NCBI GenBank assembly: GCA_038230415.1
Contig: JBBRNH010000001.1
Location: 1-64,000 of the forward strand
Origin: JBBRNH01 sp038230415
GTDB lineage: Bacteria > Bacteroidota > Bacteroidia > Cytophagales > Spirosomataceae
Direction: 5' to 3'
DNA length: 64,000 nt
The position numbers and the translations under genes are program-made. Within the stretch, counting starts at the first letter, position 1. Every line of letters starts with the position of its first letter. The notes below the pieces were generated by a model that was not told the origin of the DNA, made no database searches, and worked only from the letters and a program-made list of their open reading frames with translations. Positions 35,034 through 43,297 of the stretch are shown one piece after another.

Positions 35034-35861
35034 TTAATTCTCCTCCGCAAATGCCCGAAACCGCTCGCGCAACAGGGCCGTTTTCGGGCCGGGTTTACCG
35101 TTGCCGATGGTTAATTCGCCGATTTGCACAATTGGCAACGCCATTTTCAGGGTGCTTGTCGTGAAAGCTTCGTCGGCATCGTAGAGTTCCGAGAGTAAAA
35201 CGGTACGCTCTTCGATCTGGAAATCTTCCCGTGCTAACTCCATCAGCGTCCGGCGCGTAACGCCATGCAAAATATGGCGGTCGGGTGTGATGAGTTTATC
35301 GCCCTTAATCAGGAAAAAATTACTGCGGCTCAGTTCGCTGATTTCGCCGTTTTTATGATACAGCAAATCATTCGCTCCGGCGGCTTTTATGTCGCCCGCT
35401 TTCAGGATAACGCGCTTATAATCAGTGCTTTTCACTTCGGCCATATCCCGGACGTAATCATCTAAGATAACCCCGATTCCCTGCTCGAACTGCAACGCCG
35501 GCACGGGCTTAACGGCCTCGATCAGAATCATGAAATTCGGCTCGGCAATCGTAATGCTGTCGGGACTGTAGCCGCCCGTCACCACAAACCGAATTGCCAG
35601 GTCTTCACCCCCGGCGCGGCTTCGGCTGATTAAATCCAGCACGATGGCGTAGGTTTCGCGTTCATCCATCGGCAACGGCAAGTGCATCTGCCGGGCCGAA
35701 TTCTGGAGCCGCGCCCAATAGTGCTGCCACTGAAAAGGTCGTCCATTATACGTGCGGAGATAATCGAAAAGGCCGTAGCCGCGCAGCAAACCGAGGTCGG
35801 TAACGCCCACGCCAATCTGATTGGTGGGCATAATCTGCCCGTTGAAATAGCCGTAGTGCAT
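35034..35861 (-). CDS. Class IV aminotransferase
   Basis: A 275-residue PLP enzyme of fold type IV, which includes branched-chain and D-amino-acid aminotransferases and aminodeoxychorismate lyase. The PLP lysine is Lys144 in EVKSTDYK; the phosphate-binding region is LSRSNFFLI and the C-terminal TSTLKMALPI. N-terminal YFNGQIMP and the RGYGLFDYLRT block fit the family. The exact substrate cannot be assigned. It is divergent from the Uma2 gene at 35901. Confidence 0.87.
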   Translation of the reverse strand: MHYGYFNGQIMPTNQIGVGVTDLGLLRGYGLFDYLRTYNGRPFQWQHYWARLQNSARQMHLPLPMDERETYAIVLDLISRSRAGGEDLAIRFVVTGGYSPDSITIAEPNFMILIEAVKPVPALQFEQGIGVILDDYVRDMAEVKSTDYKRVILKAGDIKAAGANDLLYHKNGEISELSRSNFFLIKGDKLITPDRHILHGVTRRTLMELAREDFQIEERTVLLSELYDADEAFTTSTLKMALPIVQIGELTIGNGKPGPKTALLRERFRAFAEEN

Positions 35862-35871
35862 CGGTAGTTGT

Positions 35872-35894
35872 TATCTTTACAGGCGACAAAAATA
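35872..35894. promoter_or_regulatory. Divergent promoter boxes of aminotransferase and Uma2 genes
   Basis: The plus strand has TATCTTTA (35872-35879), one base from the -7 consensus, 21 bases before the Uma2 ATG. The minus strand has TATTTTTG (35887-35894), a perfect consensus before the aminotransferase ATG. Clear -33 boxes were not found. Confidence 0.45.
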
Positions 35895-35900
35895 CGGCAA

Positions 35901-36518
35901 ATGAGCGTAACACCCCGACACCATCCAACCACCCCGGCAAAGTCCCGTTCTGTACCGGCATCGCTTGTTTATGAAGAAATTGGGGGAAAACCCTATTATT
36001 ATCGGGGCTATCGGGCGGTGATGGCGCGGCAAAAAACCAAGGAAGACATTATGGGAGCGAGTTCGTTACAGTCGGCGGTGGTGTCGCTGCTGATTCACAT
36101 TCTATACAAAAACCTCTCCTTCGATGATTTTCTGATTGCCACCAACGAGCCGGGTTTGCACCTTGGCCCCGGCGACAATCTGGCAAACGATATTGCCGTT
36201 TTTGATCACAGCAGCCTTCCTGCGCCTTTAGACGACAAGTATTTTTCGGTACCGCCCCGGATTGTAATTGAAATTGACGTAAAAATTGACCTGCCTGCCA
36301 ACGTCAGCGATACCGAATACGTGTATCAGAAAACCGAAAAAATGCTGGCCTTTGGCGTTCAGAAAGTAATCTGGATTTTGACTAAAACGCGCCGAACGCT
36401 CATCGCCCAGCCCGCCGAACGCTGGATTCTGACCGATTGGGACGACGAGGTTGAGGTGCTGCCGGGGTGCAGTTTCGTGCTGAACCCGTTACTGCGGTCA
36501 AAAAATGTGATTTTGTAG
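35901..36518 (+). CDS. Uma2-family putative restriction-endonuclease-like protein
   Basis: A 205-residue Uma2 (DUF820) protein. The fold is of PD-(D/E)XK nuclease type; the conserved acidic residues appear in LANDIAVFD and VIEIDVKIDL, and KVIWILT follows. The N-terminal motif YEEIGGKPYYYRGY resembles the paralogue at 60353-60964, which also has a Y-ERWGGRTYYRKGY start, so the two form one subgroup. The biological role of Uma2 proteins is not established, though the family is abundant in cyanobacteria and some Bacteroidota. Its stop is directly beside that of the convergent HigA-like gene. Confidence 0.82.
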   Translation: MSVTPRHHPTTPAKSRSVPASLVYEEIGGKPYYYRGYRAVMARQKTKEDIMGASSLQSAVVSLLIHILYKNLSFDDFLIATNEPGLHLGPGDNLANDIAVFDHSSLPAPLDDKYFSVPPRIVIEIDVKIDLPANVSDTEYVYQKTEKMLAFGVQKVIWILTKTRRTLIAQPAERWILTDWDDEVEVLPGCSFVLNPLLRSKNVIL

Positions 36519-36875
36519 CTATTCTGACAACGCCAACAAACTCTCTGCGGGGATGTGTAATTGTCGGTAAAGCCGCTTAATCATGTCCAATGTCAGCGGC
36601 TGCCGACGGTTCAGAACGGCGTTGGCAGTCTGCTCTCCATCCAAATAAACAAAAATTTCTTTCTCCGACATTCCCGTTTGCTCCATCCGAAACCGAATCG
36701 CATCAATCGGGTCAGGTGGGGCAAGGGCGTAGTGTCGGCTCTCGTAATCTTCTACCAAAACCGACAAAATATCCAGTTCATCGGCTTCCGGGGAATCGTC
36801 GACACAATCTACCAGACCATCAATTCGCCTTAACGCGGTTCTATAGTCTGATTCTGTTTTGATGTGCATTGCCAT
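36519..36875 (-). CDS. Orphan HigA-like antitoxin (COG5499 type)
   Basis: A 118-residue protein of the HigA/COG5499 type. It has the N-terminal block with YRTALRRIDGLVD and LDILSVLVEDYE near residue 36, APPDPIDAIRFRMEQTGMS near 52, then a helix-turn-helix ending LTLDMIKRLYRQLHIP. In the usual toxin-antitoxin pair a HigB mRNA interferase gene precedes the antitoxin; here the upstream gene is ettA, whose stop is only two bases before this ATG, so no toxin is present. It may be an orphan antitoxin or a transcriptional regulator. An alternative start is the second ATG at 36869. Confidence 0.82.
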   Translation of the reverse strand: MAMHIKTESDYRTALRRIDGLVDCVDDSPEADELDILSVLVEDYESRHYALAPPDPIDAIRFRMEQTGMSEKEIFVYLDGEQTANAVLNRRQPLTLDMIKRLYRQLHIPAESLLALSE

Positions 36876-36877
36876 TT

Positions 36878-38545
36878 CTACGCCAGTTTTTTGTACTTAA
36901 TCCGCGTCGGTGTGGCATCGGTGCCTAAGCGTTTGCGCCGGTTTTCTTCGTAGTCGGAGAAATTGCCTTCAAACCAATAGACCTGCGAATTGCCCTCGAA
37001 GGCCAGAATATGCGTCGCAATCCGGTCTAAGAACCAACGGTCGTGGCTGATGACGACGGCGCAACCCGCAAAATTCTCCAAACCCTCTTCCAACGCCCGC
37101 AACGTATTGATGTCCAGATCGTTGGTTGGCTCATCGAGCAGCAGCAGGTTCGCGCCTTCTTTGAGCAGCATCGCCAAGTGAACCCGGTTGCGTTCTCCGC
37201 CCGACAGGTTGGCGATTTTCTTTTCCTGATCGGCCCCGGCAAAATTAAACCGGCTGCAATAGGCACGGGCGTTGCTCTGTTTGTTACCGAGCATGACCCA
37301 CTCGCTGCCACCCGAAATGGTTTCAAATACCGATTTTGCCGGATCGAGTCCGTCGTGTTCCTGATCCACGTAGGCCCATTTCACGGTGTCGCCCACCGCA
37401 AAATCACCCGCGTCGGCGGTTTCTTTGCCCGTAATCAGCTTAAACAGCGTTGATTTTCCGGCTCCGTTCGGCCCGATAATCCCCACGATTCCGCCCTGCG
37501 GCAGGGCAAAGTTCAGGTGTTCAAACAGCAGTTTCTCGCCAAATGCTTTGGCAATGTCGGCGGCTTCGATCACCTTCGTTCCCAAGCGCGGCCCCGCCGG
37601 AATAAAAATTTCGAGCCGGTCTTCTTTCTGCTTCGAATCTTCGTCCAACAGCCGTTCGTAGGCTCCCAAACGGGCTTTTGATTTGGCTTGCCGGGCTTTG
37701 GGAGCCATTCTCACCCATTCCAATTCGCGTTGCAGGGTTCTTTGCCGCTTCGATTCCTGCTTTTCTTCTTTGGCAAGCCGGGTCTGCTTCTGCTCTAACC
37801 ACGACGAATAGTTGCCTTTCCAGGGGATGCCCTCGCCCCGGTCGAGTTCGAGAATCCAGCCCGCCACGTTGTCTAAGAAATAGCGGTCGTGGGTAACGGC
37901 AATCACCGTGCCTTTGTATTGGCGCAGGTGTTCTTCGAGCCACAGCACCGATTCGGCATCGAGGTGGTTGGTTGGCTCATCGAGCAGCAGCACGTCAGGC
38001 TCCTGCAAAAGCAGCCGGCAGAGGGCCACGCGCCGTTTTTCGCCCCCGGAGAGGTTGCCCACGAGCGCGTCTGACGCAGGGGTGCGGAGCGCGTCCATTG
38101 CCCGTTCGAGCCGGGTATCGAGTTCCCAGGCGTTGGCGTGGTCGAGTTTTTCCTGTACTTCACCCTGCCGGGCAATCAACTTGTCGAAATCAGCATCGGG
38201 GTCGCCAAAGGCTTCATTAATTGCGTCGAATTCTTTCAGCAGGTTCACAATGTCCTGTACGCCTTCTTCCACAATTTCTCTCACCGTTTTTGTCGGGTCG
38301 AGTTTGGGTTCCTGTTCGAGCATCCCGACGGAGTAGCCGGGTGAGAAGACAACCTCCCCCGTAAAACTCTTGTCTATCCCGGCAATGATGCGGAGCAGCG
38401 TGGACTTACCCGAACCGTTTAGCCCTAAAACGCCGATTTTCGCGCCGTAGAAGAACGATAGGTAGATGTTTTTTATGATTTGGCGGCTCGGCGGGATGAC
38501 TTTGCTCACACCGGCCGTTGAGAAAATAATGGTTTCCTGGCTCAT
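36878..38545 (-). CDS. ettA: Energy-dependent translational throttle protein EttA
   Basis: EttA is an ABC-F protein that binds the ribosome E site and gates the first elongation steps by energy status. The 555 residues hold two ATPase domains, with Walker A GLNGSGKST (near 40) and GPNGAGKST (near 358), two signature motifs (LSGGEKRRV, LSGGERNRV), both DEPTN, a helical linker between, and the C-terminal RIKYKKLA that marks EttA. The HigA-like gene follows after two bases and is probably co-transcribed. It is divergent from the DUF349 gene. Confidence 0.93.
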   Translation of the reverse strand: MSQETIIFSTAGVSKVIPPSRQIIKNIYLSFFYGAKIGVLGLNGSGKSTLLRIIAGIDKSFTGEVVFSPGYSVGMLEQEPKLDPTKTVREIVEEGVQDIVNLLKEFDAINEAFGDPDADFDKLIARQGEVQEKLDHANAWELDTRLERAMDALRTPASDALVGNLSGGEKRRVALCRLLLQEPDVLLLDEPTNHLDAESVLWLEEHLRQYKGTVIAVTHDRYFLDNVAGWILELDRGEGIPWKGNYSSWLEQKQTRLAKEEKQESKRQRTLQRELEWVRMAPKARQAKSKARLGAYERLLDEDSKQKEDRLEIFIPAGPRLGTKVIEAADIAKAFGEKLLFEHLNFALPQGGIVGIIGPNGAGKSTLFKLITGKETADAGDFAVGDTVKWAYVDQEHDGLDPAKSVFETISGGSEWVMLGNKQSNARAYCSRFNFAGADQEKKIANLSGGERNRVHLAMLLKEGANLLLLDEPTNDLDINTLRALEEGLENFAGCAVVISHDRWFLDRIATHILAFEGNSQVYWFEGNFSDYEENRRKRLGTDATPTRIKYKKLA

Positions 38546-38560
38546 TTTTTGTGCTTATTT

Positions 38561-38589
38561 TTGTGGTTGGCAAATATCGGTAATTTTTG
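38561..38589 (+). promoter_or_regulatory. Possible promoter of the DUF349 gene
   Basis: A TTTTTG-rich -33 candidate (TTG at 38561-38563) lies 17 bases before TAATTTTTG (38581-38589), one base longer than the TAnnTTTG consensus. The start codon is at 38622. Confidence 0.4.
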
Positions 38590-38621
38590 CCCCCGTATGC
38601 GGCCTTAACTTGCAAATCAGA

Positions 38622-39899
38622 ATGGAACACGCTTCATTGGTAGACGAATACGGTTACGTCTTAGACGGAAAGGTATTCTTAAAGGGCTACCTGAACTTCC
38701 CCGACCGACAGATCGGCGAAGTGAAAAGAACCGAGCAAGAAGCACTCGATTACTTTAAAAATCGCTTCATCATTGCCCAAAACAAGGTTGCCCAACTCGA
38801 AGACGAGGTAACGGATGCCCAGAACAAAGGCTCGTACCTCACCAAGTTGGTACAGCTTCGCCGAAAACTGCTGAGTTTTGATGCCATCGGTGATTTTCTC
38901 CCGCTGCTCGACCGGCTCGACGCACAGGAAGACATCCTGAGCGAGTTGATTCGGGTGAATCAAATCAAAAACCTCGAAATCAAACGCGCCCTCATTGCCG
39001 AAGTTGCCCCCATCGTTGAAAGCGAAGAGTGGAAAGAAACGGCAGAAGCGTTGCAGGAAATCAAGTCCAAGTGGATAAAAACCGGCCCGGTTGATAAATC
39101 ACTCGATGAAGAAATCGAAGGCACGTTTCAGGGGCTACTCGACGGATTCTTCCAGCGTCGGCGCGAGTTCTTCAATGAGCAGAACTTAGTTATTCAGGAG
39201 CGGTTAGAGCAATATGACACGCTCATCCGGCTGGCCTTCCGCGCCTACCGCAACCCCGACCTCGACGCAGCGTTCAAAGAAATCAGGAACCTGTCGAATA
39301 CCTGGAAAACCATTGGTGAAGTGCCAATCAAAAAATCCGGCAAACTCTACAAGCAGTTTAAAAAGGCCACCACGCAGTTTTACGCCAAGTATAACGAAGC
39401 GAAAGGGATTGTGATACAGCCCCGGATTGACCCGCGCTTAGAACAGCAGATGAAGATGACCGATGAAGCCGAAATGCTGGCAAAGTCAACCGATATCTTT
39501 GCCGCTGCCGACCGCGCCAAAGTGCTGCTCAACGCCTGGAAAGAAGTGAAAATGCCGTTTAAGTTGCAGGATAAGGCCCTGAACGAACGATTTCGCTCGG
39601 CCTGCGACAAGATTTTTGAGTTGAGTTACCTCGGTCGGGTACTCACGCGCAAATACCCCGCCTTTGAACTCAAAAGCGAAGCTGAACAACTGCGGACAAA
39701 AATCAGGGAGATGGAATACCTCGTCCGGCGCGAAAAAAGCGACCTGCAATTTGCCTTGCAGGATGCCGACCACCTCGACCCGATGAACGACGAAGACAAG
39801 CAAATCCTGAACAAGATCAACACCCAAAAGCGCAAAATCGCCATGAAAGAACTCATCCTCAAAGAGTTTCAAAAGCGATTGGATGAGATTGGATATTAA
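38622..39899 (+). CDS. DUF349-domain coiled-coil protein
   Basis: A 425-residue soluble protein made mostly of charged helices with repeated DUF349 units (blocks such as VESEEWKETAEALQEIKSKWIKT near 127 and LSNTWKTIGEVP near 225). DUF349 proteins are of unknown function; they are common in Bacteroidota. The ATG at 38622 is chosen: the frame is open upstream but would overlap ettA and read through the promoter region. The MazG-like gene follows after 83 bases that contain a heptamer repeat. Confidence 0.8.
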   Translation: MEHASLVDEYGYVLDGKVFLKGYLNFPDRQIGEVKRTEQEALDYFKNRFIIAQNKVAQLEDEVTDAQNKGSYLTKLVQLRRKLLSFDAIGDFLPLLDRLDAQEDILSELIRVNQIKNLEIKRALIAEVAPIVESEEWKETAEALQEIKSKWIKTGPVDKSLDEEIEGTFQGLLDGFFQRRREFFNEQNLVIQERLEQYDTLIRLAFRAYRNPDLDAAFKEIRNLSNTWKTIGEVPIKKSGKLYKQFKKATTQFYAKYNEAKGIVIQPRIDPRLEQQMKMTDEAEMLAKSTDIFAAADRAKVLLNAWKEVKMPFKLQDKALNERFRSACDKIFELSYLGRVLTRKYPAFELKSEAEQLRTKIREMEYLVRREKSDLQFALQDADHLDPMNDEDKQILNKINTQKRKIAMKELILKEFQKRLDEIGY

Positions 39900-39916
39900 A
39901 TGAGTGATAAGTGGAT

Positions 39917-39981
39917 AGTGGCAAGCGGTCAGTTACCAGAACTTGCCACTTGCCACTTGCCACTAACTACTTGCCACTGCC
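39917..39981. repeat. ACTTGCC heptamer repeat before the MazG-like gene
   Basis: ACTTGCC occurs at 39941-39947, 39948-39954 and 39955-39961, then a degenerate unit (ACTAACT) and again at 39969-39975, ending with ACTGCC two bases before the ATG at 39983. AGTGGCAAG (39917-39925) is the reverse complement of CTTGCCACT (39942-39950), so a hairpin is possible. Confidence 0.8.
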
Positions 39982-39982
39982 A

Positions 39983-40327
39983 ATGACCTTAAAAGAAGCC
40001 CAAACTACGGTTGATACCTGGATAACCACCGTTGGCGTTCGTTACTTTGGTGAGTTGACCAACATGGTGATTCTGACGGAGGAAGTGGGCGAATTGGCCC
40101 GCATCATCGCCCGGCGTTATGGCGAACAGTCAGAAAAGGAATCGGATAAAAACCGTGACCTCGGCGACGAAATGGCCGACGTGTTGTGGGTCTTGATCTG
40201 CCTTGCCAACCAAACCGGCATTGACCTCACCGAAGCCTTCGCCAAGAATTTAGACAAGAAAAACACCCGCGATGCCACCCGGCATTTAGAAAACCCGAAG
40301 TTACAGACAGAAATCAGGCAGCCGTAA
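39983..40327 (+). CDS. MazG-like nucleotide pyrophosphohydrolase
   Basis: A 114-residue all-helical protein of the MazG/dUTPase-like NTP pyrophosphatase family, which hydrolyses nucleoside triphosphates to monophosphates. The metal-binding signature is EEVGELARIIARRYGEQ (EExxE type) followed about 35 residues later by DLGDEMADVLW. Only one MazG domain is present, the short form. The ATG at 39983 comes directly after the heptamer tract; an upstream in-frame start would translate it. Its 3' end overlaps the convergent glycosyltransferase gene by 14 bases. Confidence 0.85.
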   Translation: MTLKEAQTTVDTWITTVGVRYFGELTNMVILTEEVGELARIIARRYGEQSEKESDKNRDLGDEMADVLWVLICLANQTGIDLTEAFAKNLDKKNTRDATRHLENPKLQTEIRQP

Positions 40328-41462
40328 CAGGCAGTTGATTGGTGTGTTCGGCATAGCGAGCCGAGACAAACTGTTGAATTTGAGTGATAAAGTGAGACTC
40401 GTCAAATTGTTCGGCGTGCTGACGGATAAATTCCGGGTCGAATTGCTCCTCTATTTTTTCAAATCTCTTTACAGCATCAATTAGACTCTCAACCGATTGT
40501 TCTGGAAATAATACAGCGGTGGCTTGTGAAACATCCTCACTCACAGGTATTTGCGTGGTCAATACACCACCTGCCCCGTATGCGATAACGGGCCGACCCG
40601 CAGCATTGGCCTCCAACGGTGTTATGCCGTAATCTTCATGTTGAGGAAAGACTAAAGCCCGGCAGTTGGCATATACATCAGCAAGTTCCCCGGCAGAAAG
40701 TCCGCTACGAAATTCAATATTCTTGTTTGCCATGCCCTTTATTTCCTCAGCTTGCACACCCTTGCCGACAACAACCAATGGATAGTCTAATTTGTTGAAG
40801 GCCTCCACAACTAAGTCAACCCGTTTGTAGTATTCCAACCTTGATACAACTAAATAGTATGTTTTAGGCGCAACTGTCTGATGAAATTTGTCGAGACTTA
40901 CCGGAGGGCATATAATTTTGATCGGCTTTTTGATCTGATACGTTTTACGAAGCCGTTCTGCCGTTTCATCCGTCATAGCCACGTAGTAATCAGGCCGTTG
41001 ACCAAGTAAAAAGTCTATCCTTCGTAATCTACTGAGAACTACATCGAAAATGAACTGTTTGACCTTTCCTCCTTTTGCATATTGTGCATAAGACATCGGC
41101 TCCCAGGCTAATCGGAATGGTGTGAAACTGTAACTGATAACCAACGCGCCGGGGCTGACTTTCACGTACTTAGCACAGTGAGTCCCGGACATTAGCACGA
41201 CATCATATTTCGTGAGGTCATGTGATTGCATGGCCCATACGCCCAACGGAAAAAACAGGCTCTTCATCTGATCATCCGTCCTGGCGATATACCGCAACCA
41301 TGATGATTTAATAGTAGCCCCCTTAAATTCTGGAAATGTCAACGACTCCTGATAACAGAGTGTGTAGATGGGGGCAGTTGGAAATGCCATATGGAAACTA
41401 AGAGCGACCTGCTCACCCCCTCCCCGGCACATCAGACCATCCTGAACAAGTGCAATCTTCAC
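40314..41462 (-). CDS. GT4-family glycosyltransferase
   Basis: A 382-residue cytoplasmic glycosyltransferase of GT-B fold. The N-terminal MKIALVQDGLMCRGGGEQVA (near residue 1) and the C-terminal donor site EDYGITPLEANAAGRP (E-x7-E, near residue 279) are typical of GT4. It probably adds a sugar to a surface polysaccharide, since it flanks the exopolysaccharide locus, but the sugar is unknown. Its base composition is closer to the genome average than that of the cassette at 43.3-51.4 kb. Confidence 0.87.
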   Translation of the reverse strand: MKIALVQDGLMCRGGGEQVALSFHMAFPTAPIYTLCYQESLTFPEFKGATIKSSWLRYIARTDDQMKSLFFPLGVWAMQSHDLTKYDVVLMSGTHCAKYVKVSPGALVISYSFTPFRLAWEPMSYAQYAKGGKVKQFIFDVVLSRLRRIDFLLGQRPDYYVAMTDETAERLRKTYQIKKPIKIICPPVSLDKFHQTVAPKTYYLVVSRLEYYKRVDLVVEAFNKLDYPLVVVGKGVQAEEIKGMANKNIEFRSGLSAGELADVYANCRALVFPQHEDYGITPLEANAAGRPVIAYGAGGVLTTQIPVSEDVSQATAVLFPEQSVESLIDAVKRFEKIEEQFDPEFIRQHAEQFDESHFITQIQQFVSARYAEHTNQLPVTAA

Positions 41463-41490
41463 GAATGAGTAGTTTGTGTAAATAATCTGA

Positions 41491-41498
41491 CAAATTTA
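41491..41498 (-). promoter_or_regulatory. -7 box of the GT4 gene
   Basis: TAAATTTG on the minus strand fits the TAnnTTTG consensus, 28 bases before the ATG at 41462. No good -33 box is seen. Confidence 0.45.
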
Positions 41499-41526
41499 GC
41501 ACGTAGCGTTCTATTCCGCCACATAA

Positions 41527-41560
41527 AGCAAAAGTCCCTCCGATTGGAAGGACTTTTGCT
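41527..41560 (-). terminator. Terminator-like hairpin after the tail-fibre-like gene
   Basis: An 11-bp perfect stem AGCAAAAGTCC (41527-41537) with GGACTTTTGCT (41550-41560) lies 30 bases after the stop of the surface-protein gene. Confidence 0.7.
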
Positions 41561-41589
41561 TATGATACAAGAAATGCGGGTTTGGCATC

Positions 41590-42987
41590 TCAGCGACGGC
41601 TTTTCAACTGACGCTTAATTTGCTTGTTGTCGTTTTGCAGTTTCTGAATCTGCTTCTGCTGATTCACCATATAGAGTGTTAGCTCTTCCACTTTTTCGAG
41701 AAGCTTAGCGTTCATCTTGGCAACATCCAAGCCCTCGCTCACCATCTCATCGGCACTTGGTACACCCGGCAGGTGGCCGTTGGCCTTGATAAACGCGCTC
41801 ACCTCGCTCAACGGTGCGAGTTTGTAGCCCTTCTCGAACACAAAGTCAGACCACTCACTCTTGTTCCGCAGGGCTACCTTCACTTTCTCCGTCAGCATCC
41901 CGCCAGCAACATACAATTTGTAGCCAGCCGGAGTTTTGGCAATACCACTGCCAATGACCACACCACCGACGTTTGTGTTGACGATGTTATCACCCGAAGT
42001 CTCCCACATACCCGCATCAGCCACACCTTCACGGGTGCCTGCGTTTGTGCTACCCAAAATCACATCACCTGCTGCGTTCACCGTCAGAAACTTGGTTTGG
42101 TTAGTTACCTGCGCCGTGCTGCCGATGGTAATCGGCAGACGGATACCGGCAGTGTTAGCGACGAAAGCTGCGCCAACGTGCAACGTGTTAGCAGGGGAAC
42201 TTGTTCTGATACCAGCGTTAGCATTGTTTCCAAGTATTACAACGTTTGATGCAGTAGCCACTGCATTGTAGCCAAGGACAGTTACATTGGCAAAATTAGA
42301 ATTTGGCGGAACGGTTGCGCCAAATCCAACGAACGTATTGTTGCTACCATCGACGTTTTCTCTGCCCGCGTATGTACCAATTGCAGTGTTATTGCCACCG
42401 CGTGGATTATTTTTGCCCGCTTCTGAGCCTATGTAAACGTTAGAACCACCTTCGGTATTGGAGAATCCCGCTCCATTACCAATGAAATTATTGTTGCCTC
42501 CAACTGAGTTGTTTTCCCCAGACGATGGCCCAATAAAAGTGTTGTACACGCCACCGGTGTTGTAGTAGCCAGCCCGTTGGCCCAGAAACAAGTTTGCAAC
42601 CCCATTTGTGTTACTGAAACCTGCAGTCAACCCAATGAAAACGTTTGCTGATCCCGATGAATTGGCGCGACCAGCTTGGTATCCCAAGAACGTATTGTTA
42701 CCACCCGTGTTGTTGAGACCAGCTTGGTATCCAATAACTGTATTTTGGGTGCCGGGTGATGATGCCGAGCCTGCTCCTGAACCCATAAACACGTTGCCAG
42801 AGCTGGCCGGAGCCAACTTGATGAAGTTTATGCCATCAACCTGAACAGACTTCCCACTGTTCAGATTCATGTCGCTCGTAATTGTTAGAGCAGTGTTAGC
42901 GGGCGTTTCAATGGTTTGTGCCTGCACCATTGTGGTACAGCCAGAGACCAATGCGAAAACGAAAAGGCGTAAAGGTTTTTTTGTCAT
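41590..42987 (-). CDS. Exported tail-fibre-like surface protein with head repeats
   Basis: A 465-residue exported protein (signal peptide ending VQAQ). Residues about 65-225 contain about ten repeats of 16-17 residues with the pattern N-x-F-I-G-x-x-A-G, resembling the beta-roll head repeats of trimeric adhesins. A middle beta region follows, then a conserved Bacteroidota C-terminal region with the YKLAPLSEVSAFIKANGHLP block (near 390) and a coiled coil (about 425-465). Proteins of this type are probably trimeric cell-surface fibres. Function is unknown. A strong promoter precedes it and a terminator hairpin follows. Confidence 0.82.
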   Translation of the reverse strand: MTKKPLRLFVFALVSGCTTMVQAQTIETPANTALTITSDMNLNSGKSVQVDGINFIKLAPASSGNVFMGSGAGSASSPGTQNTVIGYQAGLNNTGGNNTFLGYQAGRANSSGSANVFIGLTAGFSNTNGVANLFLGQRAGYYNTGGVYNTFIGPSSGENNSVGGNNNFIGNGAGFSNTEGGSNVYIGSEAGKNNPRGGNNTAIGTYAGRENVDGSNNTFVGFGATVPPNSNFANVTVLGYNAVATASNVVILGNNANAGIRTSSPANTLHVGAAFVANTAGIRLPITIGSTAQVTNQTKFLTVNAAGDVILGSTNAGTREGVADAGMWETSGDNIVNTNVGGVVIGSGIAKTPAGYKLYVAGGMLTEKVKVALRNKSEWSDFVFEKGYKLAPLSEVSAFIKANGHLPGVPSADEMVSEGLDVAKMNAKLLEKVEELTLYMVNQQKQIQKLQNDNKQIKRQLKSRR

Positions 42988-43297
42988 GGCCGTGGTGATC
43001 TTGACGTTTTTGATTTGGTTATGATTTACATTGACAAAAGTATGATTTATTTCTAAGGCGCAAACATCGTTAACAGCAAACTATATCCCAATTTATTATT
43101 CGGCTAATTTGTCAAAGTCCATGACACTTTTTCTTGTGTTTGGTATACTTGTCTGCTTTTGTAATGTTAATGCATATCATTTGTATGTGTAAGGCTTCGG
43201 ATTTATTGCTAATTCTGAGATTAGTCAAAGTTTTGGATACGCTTACATAGACTCTGAAACACAACATACCTATCCAGTACAAGCATAACTCAAATTA
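42988..43297. other. 310-base gene-free spacer
   Basis: The spacer is AT-rich and holds the promoter at 43035-43064 close to the surface-protein gene. I see no ORF, hairpin or terminator in the rest, up to the stop of the beta-helix gene at 43298. Confidence 0.6.
43035..43064 (-). promoter_or_regulatory. Promoter of the tail-fibre-like gene
   Basis: On the minus strand TTTG (43061-43064), 18 bases, then TACTTTTG (43035-43042), a consensus Bacteroidota promoter. Transcription would start near 43028, giving a leader of about 40 bases. Confidence 0.7.

Noticed and set aside
41590..42987. Repeated units in the surface-protein gene as a possible CRISPR array
   Set aside because: The repeats are protein-level, in one coding frame, without conserved spacers or palindromic repeats.
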